This document shows positions 1 to 9,242 of a stretch of 12,500 nt of DNA, in pieces. Both the position numbers and the translations under genes were made by a program. This stretch comes from Neocallimastix lanati (nom. inval.) (taxonomy: Eukaryota; Neocallimastigomycota; Neocallimastigomycetes; Neocallimastigales; Neocallimastigaceae), in contig JACVTC010000100.1 of NCBI GenBank assembly GCA_016946835.1, forward strand, positions 167,501-180,000. Direction: 5' to 3'. Every line of letters begins with the position of its first letter. Position 1 is the stretch's first letter. The notes under the pieces are model-generated. The model was not told the DNA's origin, searched no databases, and saw only the letters and a list, made by a program, of their open reading frames with translations.

Positions 1-718
1 TTTTCAAAAAATAATAATTCTTAATTGTATATAAAAAAAAAAAATAATTGCATATCATAATAAAATATTATATAATACTTAATGAAAGGAAAATGTCATA
101 TAAAATAACATTCATAATATTATTTTATATGATTTATAAATGAAGAATTAGAAGTCAATGTAATTTTATTATTAGTACAAACAAAAATAAAATTATTAAT
201 TTTTAAAGAATTAATTACAATATTTAAATATATTTTTTTTATGTAATAATCAATATATATATTTAGAAAATAGAAATATTATTATTATAAATAAGAAAAA
301 TATAAATGAATATATAACTAAAAAAGATGAATCTTTGTGGTGTAATTATTAATTTTAATCTTATTTATGAAATATATTTTTTTTTAAAATATATATATAT
401 ATATATTTATATATATAATATCTATTATTTAATATAAAATTAAATTGTTCTTATATTAGTAAAATTTTGTACTAAAAACTTCTGAAAGACTTGAGCTAAA
501 AAATTTTATATAGTTATGTTTTATTTTTGTTTTTTTAAAAAAAAAAAAAAAAATTATTGAAAATAATAAATATCAATCAATAATAAATTATATTGAATAA
601 AGTAATAATTTAATAAATATTATTTTTTTGATAAAAAAATAAACTTTTAACATAAATATATATTCATATTAAAAAAATAGAATAAATAGTAAATTTATTA
701 AAATTTTACTTTTATCTA

Positions 719-749
<31 letters not shown>

Positions 750-841
750 GATGTTGTTATTATAATTATGTATTATCATTATGATTAATATGATTATTAG
801 TATTGCTAATATTATTATAATTCTGAACTATTATTACTATT
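1..841. other. AT-rich spacer without a recognisable gene
   Basis: No open frame of convincing length or composition is visible. The stretch holds TA-rich runs (about 385-420), a T-run abutting an A-run (about 530-552) and an impure ATT microsatellite (about 721-749) that degenerates toward the retrotransposon relic at 842. If the relic once had a 5' long terminal repeat it should lie here, but I could not identify one. Confidence 0.6.
721..749. repeat. ATT microsatellite
   Basis: This is a pure TTA/ATT trinucleotide run of about 29 bp. It is followed by degenerate ATT-like sequence up to about 840. Confidence 0.9.
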
Positions 842-1130
842 ATGAACATAAGAGATAAAAAAGATTTGATAGAAGAAATAAAAAAAAAAAAAAAACTCTT
901 TGAAAAGAGAAAAATATCAACCAGAGAAAGACATTTTCATTATCAATTTTCATTGCAAATATGGAATCAAGATTCAAGGAACTTAGTGTGTTAAAAACCC
1001 CATTAAGTGAACAAGAAAAGATTGATTATTTATATAACAGTTTACCAGATGATCTGACTTTAAGATCAAATGCCATTAATTTTCAAGGGACTTTTGAAAA
1101 ATTCTCTGAACTGCTAATAAGAACCAATTA
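842..1130 (+). pseudogene. Copia-type Gag fragment (broken)
   Basis: The frame that starts at 961 reads MESRFKELSVLKTPLSEQEK and then IDYLYNSLPDDL, ending at a stop at 1128-1130. The pattern of a helix (ESRFKEL), a short linker, SEQEKIDYLYNSLP and a hydrophobic end is typical of the copia Gag core (UBN2-type domain). The same frame stays open back to about 904, giving FIANMESRF. A related piece, RDKKDLIEEIKK, lies in another frame from 842 and is separated by a poly-A stretch, so at least one frameshift occurred there. Gag would form the element's virus-like particle, but this copy is truncated and cannot do so. The family assignment rests on motif recognition, not on a search. Confidence 0.7.
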
Positions 1131-1221
1131 AAGACTCATAAAATTTACTGAAAGGAGGTCAAAAAATAATATTAAAAGACATAGATAAAAGTGATGGTTA
1201 TTAATCTTAAAATTTTTTCCA

Positions 1222-1514
1222 TGGACGCTGGATTCTAGTACTACATACCATATGACAGGAAATTTGGATCTACTAGACAATAAAAAAGCTTTCAATGAAA
1301 TAATCTTTTTTGCTGATGGTGATTGAGTAAATTCAAAATACATAGGTGAATTTAAAGGATATATTAATGATAATAAAAATTTCATTAAAAAATGTTCTTT
1401 TTATTACAGAATTCAAAAGAAATTTGTTGTTAGTAAATTATTTTAAAAGATAGTCACCTTAAAACGATATTTTTCAATAACAACAAAAATCATGTATCAA
1501 TCTATAATAAAAAA
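1222..1514 (+). pseudogene. Copia-type aspartic protease fragment (broken)
   Basis: Reading from 1222 gives WTLDSSTTYHMTGNLDLLDN, then FFADGD, a TGA stop (1324-1326), and VNSKYIGEFKGYI, with a TAA at 1444-1446. The layout W-x-LDS-x-x-x-x-HMTG, followed some 15 residues later by ADG and then a G-x-hydrophobic turn, is the copia protease signature. The active-site motif is normally D-[ST]-G-[AS]. Here it reads D-S-S-T, so the catalytic glycine is lost. After a frameshift, the frame from 1449 continues as DSHLKTIFFNNNKNHV, which looks like the segment after the protease. With two stops, a frameshift and a mutated active site, the protein is certainly non-functional. Confidence 0.8.
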
Positions 1515-2578
1515 TAATATTATAAGAAAATAAATAAATAAATATAAATGAATATAAATGAACAAAAAAAAATAAAAATAAAAAAAAAGAGTATAATAAT
1601 TAATTTTTAAATAAATAAAAAAAGGATGTGATTATTTTATAATAAACAATATATTTGTTATCTTAATAAATATAAAAATTATTTGTATAAATAATCATAA
1701 ATATATTAATATTTAAGTAAAAAAAAAATAATCATAAATTAATTATTGTGGCTAATACCATTAAATAAAAAAAAAAAAATCACATTTTACATTTTTAATT
1801 ATATAATAAAATTTATATATCCCATATAAATAACTTTATTATTAAATAATTATTTGTTATTAAATGAAATATTCAAACCTTAATTAATATAAAATAAATT
1901 TTATTTTTCAAACATAAATTAATCAATTTTAGTTCTAATGATCTTAAAATTTTCTTTATAAATGGCTTAATTTCTAAATATTATAATTAATAAAATAAGA
2001 AATAGTAAAAATTATAACATAAATCAATGTTTTAATTATATTCATATTTTATATTTATCTTTATATATTTATTAAATTTTTACTTAAATAATTTTTAAAT
2101 AATTATTAATATTTATTATACTTAGCATAAAAACTCATTAAATAATTTATTTTAATCACAAAAAATTAAATAGTTATAAAAATTTCTATGAATTAAAAGA
2201 AGTGTGGAAAATTGTTAGATAGTTTTAAATATAAAATTAAATATTATTATTTTTACTTGAATAAATATATGTAATTATTATAATAAAATTAAATAAGTAA
2301 CATATTAATACCTTAATAAATATATTAAATTAATCCCAACAATAAATACTTCCAAGAACCGGGGTTATATCATATTTATTGTTATATATATTTTGAAAAA
2401 AAATATCTTTTAAGGTTTTAACTATTAAAAAAAAACTACCACAAAAATTAAAATATTACCACAAAAATTAATATTGATGTAAATATTAATGATTCAATAG
2501 TTCATTTTATTTATTTATTTATTATTATTTTTTTTTTAATTATTTTTTACTTTTTTCCAAGGTATTTTATTTAAAATG

Positions 2579-2663
2579 AGTAAGACAGTAATAAATTAAA
2601 ATATAAAACTTTATAAATTATTAAAAAAATTTTATAATAATAGACCTAATTTATTACTGTACT
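2579..2663. repeat. Inverted repeat, possible miniature hairpin element
   Basis: ACAGTAATAAATTA at 2585-2598 is exactly complementary to 2647-2660. AGT at 2579-2581 also pairs with ACT at 2661-2663 across a 3-nt bulge. The loop is about 48 nt and AT-rich, with further partial pairing. Because the arms contain C and G in a region almost devoid of them, chance pairing is less likely than for a pure A/T palindrome. It could be a tiny MITE-like remnant or a structured RNA site. No target-site duplication was recognised. Confidence 0.5.
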
Positions 2664-2829
2664 AAAAAAAAATAAAAATAAAGTTTTAATTTTTTTTAAT
2701 AAATAATAATGATAATAATAAATTTAAAAAGAAGTTTTATTGAATAGTTAGTTAATAAATTAAAAAATTTTTATGCATTAAAAAACTATATATAATGTAA
2801 ATAATATTTAAAACTAAGAAAAAATGAAA

Positions 2830-2831
<2 letters not shown>

Positions 2832-2864
<33 letters not shown>
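2832..2864. repeat. Poly-A run of 33
   Basis: Uninterrupted A homopolymer on the plus strand. It is one of many oligo(dA)/oligo(dT) tracts in the window, and no retroposon body is recognisable beside it. Confidence 0.95.
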
Positions 2865-2866
<2 letters not shown>

Positions 2867-4179
2867 TTCTTTAAATACATTATTTTTCTTTTCTTTTCTT
2901 TTTATTATATTAGTAATTGTTTATATATCCATTACTTTTAATAATTATATACTTTTATTTGCTATTTTTACATTTATATTTACATTCAAATAAAAAAAAT
3001 CCACTTTATAAATTAAATAAAATTATCATTGAATTTTCCCATATATATTTATAAATATGATTTTAAAATTTTAATATACTTAAATTCAAAAAAATACTTT
3101 TATTAAAATTATTAAAAATAATATCTATTTAAAACATTAATGGTCTAAAATTTAAAATTTTTTAAATACTATTATTATTATTATTTTATTTTATTTTATT
3201 TTAATAAAATCAATTATCATGTTAATTTTAAGATAATTTTTAAGATAATTTTAAATAATATTTTTACTTAAAATTAATATAAAAATAAAGCTTTGTATTA
3301 AATTCAGTAATATTATTTTTATTACCATAAAAAAAATACCATGAAAGTAAATTAAAAAATAACACTTGAAACAAAAATATTAAGATATAATAAAAATATT
3401 GTTTTAAAAATAGAGATGATCAATAATTTTAATTTATTAACTATTTATATATATATATATATATTTTTTAATAAACTTGTTTTTATTTAAATAAAATAAA
3501 CTATAAGTTAATAATATTTAATAATTTTATGTAAGTAATTTTAATTTATAAAAAAAATTATGCTTTAACTTCCAAATTTTCAATAATTCTTTTCATTTTT
3601 TTTCTCAGTTCATTTAATTAAATAAAAATATATCTTAATTATTTCAAACATAAAAAAGAGGATAATTATATAAAAAGCTTTTTCAATAATTTTTTGTATC
3701 AATCATTGAATACTTTAAAAAATAATAATAATAATAATAAACTAAAATTATTTTTTTTTAAAAAAAAAAAAAATTATATTTAGAAAATTTTTACATAACT
3801 TTTTTAATTTAAAGAAAACTAAATTATACGATTTAAAAGTATAATTAAAATTTAATTTCAAAATTGTCATACATTTAAATATTAATAAATATATATATAT
3901 ATTTTTAAAAAAAAAAAAAAAATCTTTACATATATTAAAACTTTCTTATTAAATAAAAAATAAGTTTTATATAATTTTTAATTTTATTCATTCTTTTTCC
4001 CAAAATTTGAGAATGTAATATAATAAAGTTATCAATTTATAAAAATTAATATGTGGAATAAAATAAAAATAAATGTAAATATATTATATTAAATAAAAAT
4101 ATAAAAGAAATTATATTAATATATTTTTAGTTTATTATATTAATTATTATGTAAAAAAAAATAAAAAAAAATAAAATAA

Positions 4180-4265
<86 letters not shown>
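4180..4265. repeat. AAT microsatellite (about 86 bp)
   Basis: Pure AAT/ATA trinucleotide array of about 28 units. It is the longest perfect simple repeat in the window, preceded by A-rich AAATA-type sequence and followed by ordinary AT-rich spacer. Confidence 0.97.
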
Positions 4266-4267
<2 letters not shown>

Positions 4268-4326
4268 TTAAATATATTATTCTTTCAAAATATTTATTAA
4301 AATCTTTTCTTTTAAATTTAATAATC

Positions 4327-4351
4327 TTTTTTTTTTTTTTTTTTTTTTTTT
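4327..4351. repeat. Poly-T run of 25
   Basis: Uninterrupted T homopolymer shortly after the AAT array. A second run of 25 T lies at 4582-4606. Confidence 0.9.
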
Positions 4352-4581
4352 ATTTTTGACTAATTTATTAAATAAATTTTTAAAATTAAAAAGTAATTTA
4401 TATTATATTACTACTATAAATTTAATTAGTTAAAATATATTTATAATTTTTATAATATAATGGAATTAAATATATATATATATATATAAGGAAATAATAT
4501 ATTAATATTAAATATTCAAAATTATTATATATTTATATTTAATCAAAATAAATATTATTTTATAATTTAATAAATATTCTG

Positions 4582-4613
<32 letters not shown>

Positions 4614-5526
4614 TCTTTCGAATAAAATCATTTAATTTATTAACATATTTTTAAATTAAAATAATAATAATAATAAATAGGACTACTGAATTTTTAAATT
4701 ATTTAGATTATTTATAAATGAAATGAAATATACTTTTTTTGGAATTATTCATTTAAATTTAATATTATATTCTATAAAATAATGATTCTTTTGAAGCAAA
4801 TTTTACGAAAAATACAAATTTTTTTTTATTGAAAGTAAACTACATATTAAATGAATGAACAAAATAAATAATTAACTTTATTTATATTAATTTCATATAA
4901 AAATTAATTCCGTTAAAAAAAAAAAATTAATTAATATAAATTAAGTTTTGATAATTTTAATTATAGAATAAGTTTTTATTGATCAAAAATAAGAATTAAA
5001 ATTTAAATATTTTATTATATATTTAGATTTTAATAATTCATAATTAAAAATATAATAAATGAATAAAAATTTTGGTTAATTATAATTATTAAATATTTTA
5101 TTTTATTTTATTTTATTAAATATTGAAAAAAATGACTAGTAAAAAAAAATTTTTTTTTATTAATTACAATATTAAGATTTAAATTTTTATATATACATTA
5201 ATTTATAATAATAATTTATATATCATAGATTTTTTTAAAGGAAATTTGATATATAAAATATTTAAATATATAAAATTGGAAAATACAGAAAAATTATTCA
5301 AAAAATTAACATTTTTAATGATAAATAAAAATAAAATAATATTTAGTAAATTAAAAATATAAAACATACTCCACTATATAATTAAATTAACTTTTAACCT
5401 AAATAAATTGTATTTTTTTTTTTTTTAAAATAAAATTAAAAAAAATACATTTATATTAATTAAAAATTAATAATTAAATAAAAATATATCAATAGGATTA
5501 TTAATTATTAATTATTAATATTAATA

Positions 5527-6899
5527 TTATAATTGATGTATTTGATAAGGTGGATATATAGAGTTTTTTATAGGAATAGGTGATTGTATATAGTACAATG
5601 TAATAATTGATTCATTTGATGAAATTATTTGATTTTGATTAAAATAAGTTCCATTAATTTCATTTATAGTTGATGAAATATTCGGTATATTTGAAGTAAC
5701 AATTGGATTTGATGATGTTAGTGGCGGTATGGTGATTGATGGCATTATTGATGAAACAGTAGTAGTTATTGGTGAAAAAACAGGCATATTATATGAAATT
5801 ATTGGAACTGCTTGATGTGAGAATGTAGATTTTGAAGAAACAGTAGATAAAGGTAAAGATCTTGTTTGATTTGTAGATATTATTTCAGATTTTGAAGATG
5901 AAAAGGGTAATGTGACTTTTGTATTTTCAAAAGTATGACAATTTGTACTTTCAGAATTTAAACGTTTATTACTATTAATTTTTGAATTTATTAAATTGTT
6001 TGATAAAGAATTTTCTATTTTTTTAATAATATTATCTTCATAATGACATATATCTGAATATTTTTTATCATTATACAGCTCTTTCCATGTTTTAGAAACA
6101 TGAGAACTATTAATATAATATGGCTTTCCGTTTGCTTTTTTAAGAAGTGTTTTCCATAAAAGTTTTAACTGCTCAGATGTTTTTGCATGATTATATAAGA
6201 TTTTACATAAATTTACATAATCTGTTTATTTTTAATTAAAAATAAAGAATATAAATATTAATATAATATTTCTTCAGTATAATCTATTAATATTAATTTT
6301 ATATTGAATAAATATTTACTAGGTTGTATTTCAAATTCATCAAGTACATCCATAACTTTAGCAGATATTAAATAGCGGTAGGCTTCTTTATAAATTATTT
6401 AAATGATTTTAAATATCAAAAAATATATTGAAATAAAAATGTTAATAATGATTAGATTTGATAAAAAAAATAAATAAAAGTAAAACTAATTAAATACTTA
6501 CGAGCTCTATCATATTATCATTTTAATATATATATATAAATTTATATAATGAAAAATATTATTATCAGTTTATCATAATATTATATTAATATCTTATAAA
6601 TATTTTATTCATATTATATATTTTTTCATACTGTGAAATATTCCATTTTTTTTTAACATATTCATTTAAGGAATAGCCTTTATTTTTATATTCACATGAA
6701 ATTATTGATTTTTGTATTTGTTTTACAATATATTTAAACCTTTTTTGTTTTAAAACATAATCATGCATCAATCTAGTAACATTTTTTTTAAAAAAAATAT
6801 ATATATAATAAAAAATTTGTTAATTACATAAATATTTTTATTAACTAAAATATATAATACAAACTTTTCATATGAAGCACTTTGGACTGATTTTTCCAT
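5527..6899 (-). CDS. Five-exon gene for a putative HTH DNA-binding protein with a low-complexity tail
   Basis: I propose complement(5527-6221, 6320-6385, 6502-6506, 6632-6772, 6865-6899), encoding 313 residues. Donors in order are GTTTGT, GTATGA, GTAAGT and GTAAAT; acceptors are TAG, TAG, AAG and CAG. Introns are 92, 125, 116 and 98 bp. All phases join, and the last exon is open over its full length. Residues 1-131 look like one folded, largely helical region: residues 45-59 read YSLNEYVKKKWNISQ, residues 60-80 continue with AQAYRYLISAKVMD and then EFEIQP, and 120-131 read NSSHVSKTWKEL. Order and spacing resemble a helix-turn-helix domain known from bacterial phage and plasmid proteins with the pattern EYCxxxWxxSRxxAYRxIxAAxV followed by LP, W and HV motifs. 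Residues 132-313 are rich in Ser, Thr, Asn, Ile and Pro and look disordered. A nuclear DNA-binding role is inference. The start at 6899 has A at -3. I do not recognise a named gene. Confidence 0.75.
6502..6506 (-). other. Five-nucleotide micro-exon of the HTH gene
   Basis: On the minus strand TAG, AGCTC and GTAAGT are contiguous: a consensus acceptor, 5 nt and a perfect donor. The upstream exon ends in phase 2 (TCA CA) and the next exon begins AA GCC TAC, so only an insert of 3n+2 nt restores the frame. AGCTC does this and yields Q-A-Q-A-Y-R-Y, which supplies exactly the residues expected in the recognition helix. Skipping it gives a stop after about 67 residues. Confidence 0.7.
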
Positions 6900-7246
6900 T
6901 TTAAAATTATAATATTTAAATCTTAAATAGTTTTATAATAAAAATTTTATTATTTATGATTTATATATGTAGAAAAAATAAAATAAAATAAATAAAAAAA
7001 AAAAAAAAAAAAAAAAGGAACAATTCTCTATTTAAATATTTTTAGATATTTATGGTTATATTTCAAAATATATTAATATAATATATTATAATTTATTTAA
7101 TAATTTATTTAATTTTTTTTTTTTTTTTTACGAAAAATTTACTATATTCGGAAAATCTATGAACAAAACGAAAATTAATATTTATTTAAAATATTATAAT
7201 AATAAATAAAAATATAGCTAATTTTAATTAAAATATTATTCCTTTA

Positions 7247-7273
7247 TTTTTTTTTTTTTTTTTTTTTTTTTTT
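7247..7273. repeat. Poly-T run of 27
   Basis: Uninterrupted T homopolymer on the plus strand. It lies just before the A-rich block of the same strand, so the two are of opposite polarity. Confidence 0.9.
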
Positions 7274-7300
7274 GTAATTTCTATTTATATTATTAATTAT

Positions 7301-7570
7301 ATAATAAAAAATAAAAATTAACATGAAAATAAAAATGAAAAAAAAAAATAAAAAATAAAAATTTAAAAAATAAAAGAATTTAAAAATAAAAATTAAAATA
7401 AAAATACAAAAAAAAATTAGAATTGAAATAAAATTAAAAAAAATAAAATAAATAGAAAAAAATAAATAGAAAAATAAATAGAAAAAAAATATAAAAATAA
7501 ATATAAAAATAAATATAAAAATAAAAGTAAAATGAAATGAAATTAAAAAAAAAAAAAAAAAAAAAAAAAT
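7301..7570. repeat. A-rich, nearly C-free low-complexity block
   Basis: About 270 bp in which the plus strand is mostly A with single T and a few G, and almost no C. It includes short tandem units such as AAATAAATAGAAA (about 7447-7486) and AAATAAATATAAA (about 7495-7520) and ends in a long A-run. It looks like a degenerate, expanded simple repeat rather than random AT-rich spacer, which has balanced A and T. Confidence 0.75.
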
Positions 7571-7692
7571 AAGGCAGTGATTAAATTTTCAATAAATTTA
7601 AATTAAAATATTGTATTATACTTCAAAAAATTTGACAATAGAAAATATAAAAAATTGTAAATTTTATTTTATTTATTTTAATTAATAATTAA

Positions 7693-7697
<5 letters not shown>

Positions 7698-7727
<30 letters not shown>
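7698..7727. repeat. Poly-T run of 30
   Basis: Uninterrupted T homopolymer in non-coding DNA. Confidence 0.9.
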
Positions 7728-7728
<1 letters not shown>

Positions 7729-7789
7729 TGGATTAAGTAATAATTTTATTATATTTTTTTTATAAAATATTATAAAATAAAGTTTATCA

Positions 7790-7810
7790 TTTTTTTTTTT
7801 AAAAAAAAAA
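7790..7810. repeat. T11-A10 palindrome
   Basis: Eleven T directly followed by ten A form a perfect AT palindrome. Similar T-run/A-run junctions recur near 530-552 and 3752-3773. Confidence 0.85.
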
Positions 7811-8678
7811 GCCCTTTTATATTTAAATTAACTTTTATGTAACGTAATACAAATATAAATTAATATTTTGTAATTTATTTAACTCTCAATTTTTTTTTTT
7901 TTTTTACAAATTTAATTATTTATATACTGGCAAATAATATAATAAAACTTTTTCATCTAGTCCAAAATTTATATTATTTCAACATTTTTTTTTACAGTAA
8001 AATGATAATTAATATTTACATGCCTTTTTTTGTTTTTGTTTATTATAAATAGAATTATTTTATACCATTTTTATTAACATTAACGAAATATCCTCTTATG
8101 ATAATACTATAATTTTAATTATATTTGCTCTATAATAAAGAATATAAATTTTTTATCTATAAATTAACAAAACCTTTGATTTATAATTAATGTAATATTT
8201 AAAAAAAAAAATAAAATAAATCAAAATAAAATAAAATAAGTAAATAATATTATTATAAGTAATATTTTATATTGTAAATATTTATTTAACATATTAAAAT
8301 ATAATAGTGTTATAATATCATTTTATTATATATAATAAAATTTTAAATATAGTAAATATATAAAAATTATAAGCATTTTATTTATAATATTATTAATATG
8401 ATATAAATTGAAAGTTTAACTCAAAATTTATCTATTTTCAACAAATATAAAAAAGATATTTAAATAAAATAATTTGTTAATAAATAATAAATATAAAATA
8501 AATATCAAATTCAAATTATTAATAAATGGAAAAAATATTAACGATAAACTATGTTAAAAAAAAAATAAAAATAAAAATAAAAAATAAAAAATAAAAAATA
8601 AAAAATAAAAATTATTAATTATCATAATTGATCATTAATATATTAATTCTATAAAAAAAATGTTTGTTAAATTTCTAA

Positions 8679-8734
8679 GAAGAAATATTATAACTTTTCA
8701 TATTTATTAAAGAAGGAATATTATAAGTTTTCAT
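8679..8734. repeat. 33-bp-period tandem duplication
   Basis: A 23-bp unit (8679-8701) recurs at 8712-8734 with two mismatches, giving a period of 33 bp. On the minus strand the two copies read in frame as MKTYNIPSLIN and then MKSYNISS plus a stop. This is either a local slip or a trace of repeated coding sequence. Confidence 0.7.
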
Positions 8735-8858
8735 GATAAGTAAAATTAAAATATAAAGATAACTTAATTAAGGTGATGCTATAAATGAAGTTGAAATTAA
8801 AATTACGATAGAGGTTCAAAATGAATTGCAAAACTATGTATTTAATTGTCATTAATGC

Positions 8859-9043
8859 TAAAGATTCATGATATCTAATAAATAATGATAGTGATGTTCT
8901 CTGTTGAATTTCAAATGATATTTTCTTCATTTTTTCTTATATTAAAGTTTATCAACCTATTTTATGAAGAACTTTTAAAATTCTAATATATTATCTTCAT
9001 AGTAAAAAATATCTAAACATTTCTTTTTATTATATATTTTCAT
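8859..9043 (-). pseudogene. Possible further relic of family B DNA polymerase (exonuclease end)
   Basis: On the minus strand, a frame from 9043 reads NKKKCLDIFYYEDNILEF up to a stop. About 34 codons after its Asp, in a shifted frame (8930-8859), comes RTSLSLFIRYHES. In protein-primed family B polymerases the third exonuclease motif (Y-x-x-x-D-x-x-x-L) is followed at about 28-32 residues by a T-x-S-L-A-hydrophobic-x-[IF] segment. Order and distance therefore fit a decayed continuation of the fragment at 9243-9515. Each piece alone is weak, with several stops and at least one shift. This could be chance similarity in AT-rich sequence. Confidence 0.28.
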
Positions 9044-9242
9044 GGTGTAAAAAATTTAATTATTATAAAATGTATTATATTATATTACTAACTTAATAAT
9101 ATTTTCTAATAAAAATCTCTCTAAATGCCAAAATTTAATAATACATTTTTTTAATTAAATTTTATGTTACCAGGTTTATACTCCAACTATCATATTTAAC
9201 ATAATTTTTTGATTATAAAAGGTTAATAAAAATATAATAAAT

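Larger units (their letters stand above)
842..1514 (+). mobile_element. Decayed Ty1/copia-type LTR retrotransposon fragment
   Basis: Two adjacent relics in the correct order, a Gag segment and then an aspartic-protease segment, mark this as the 5' part of a copia-like element. Integrase, reverse transcriptase and RNase H are not found downstream, where the sequence turns into AT-rich spacer after about 1515. The zinc-knuckle part of Gag that normally precedes the protease is absent: only about 90 bp separate the two pieces, so an internal deletion is likely. No terminal repeats or target-site duplication were seen. Several stops and at least two frameshifts show the copy is dead. Confidence 0.75.
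1515..5526. other. Long AT-rich intergenic region, no gene found
   Basis: About 4 kb with no reading frame that looks coding on either strand and no RNA gene I can recognise. It holds poly-A (2832-2864), poly-T (4327-4351 and 4582-4606), T-run/A-run junctions (about 3752-3773), an 86-bp AAT microsatellite, a 14-bp inverted repeat at 2585-2660 and two copies of TACCACAAAAATTA (2437-2450 and 2457-2470). A few short GC-richer spots (for example around 2335-2370) are too small to interpret. Confidence 0.65.
6900..8640. other. AT-rich intergenic region with an A-rich strand-asymmetric block
   Basis: No coding frame or RNA gene could be supported. It contains the presumed promoter side of the minus-strand HTH gene, but no specific promoter element stands out. 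Poly-A (6994-7016), poly-T (7247-7273 and 7698-7727) and a T11-A10 palindrome (7790-7810) occur here. Short GC-bearing spots around 7570-7580 and 7811-7815 are isolated. Confidence 0.6.

Noticed and set aside
315-420. Short frame beginning MNLCGVIINFN
   Set aside because: It runs straight into low-complexity TA repeats and resembles no protein I know.
1128-1385. 85-codon minus-strand open frame
   Set aside because: It lies antisense to the copia Gag/protease relic, which has clear motifs on the plus strand. The frame has no recognisable domain.
5527-5787. 86-codon minus-strand frame taken as a gene of its own
   Set aside because: It is only the end of the last exon of the five-exon gene. 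The frame is open back to 6221 and continues by splicing into the conserved domain.
6586-6771. 61-codon minus-strand frame taken as a gene of its own
   Set aside because: It is exon 2 of the same gene read through its donor. The last 14 codons after the GTATGA donor are intron.
8811-8826. GAGGTTCAAAATG resembling a tRNA T-arm
   Set aside because: No acceptor stem, anticodon arm or D-arm can be folded around it.
8721-8930. 69-codon minus-strand frame as a complete gene
   Set aside because: The composition is typical of AT-rich chance frames. Only its first part (RTSLSLFIRYHES) is of interest, as a possible polymerase relic.
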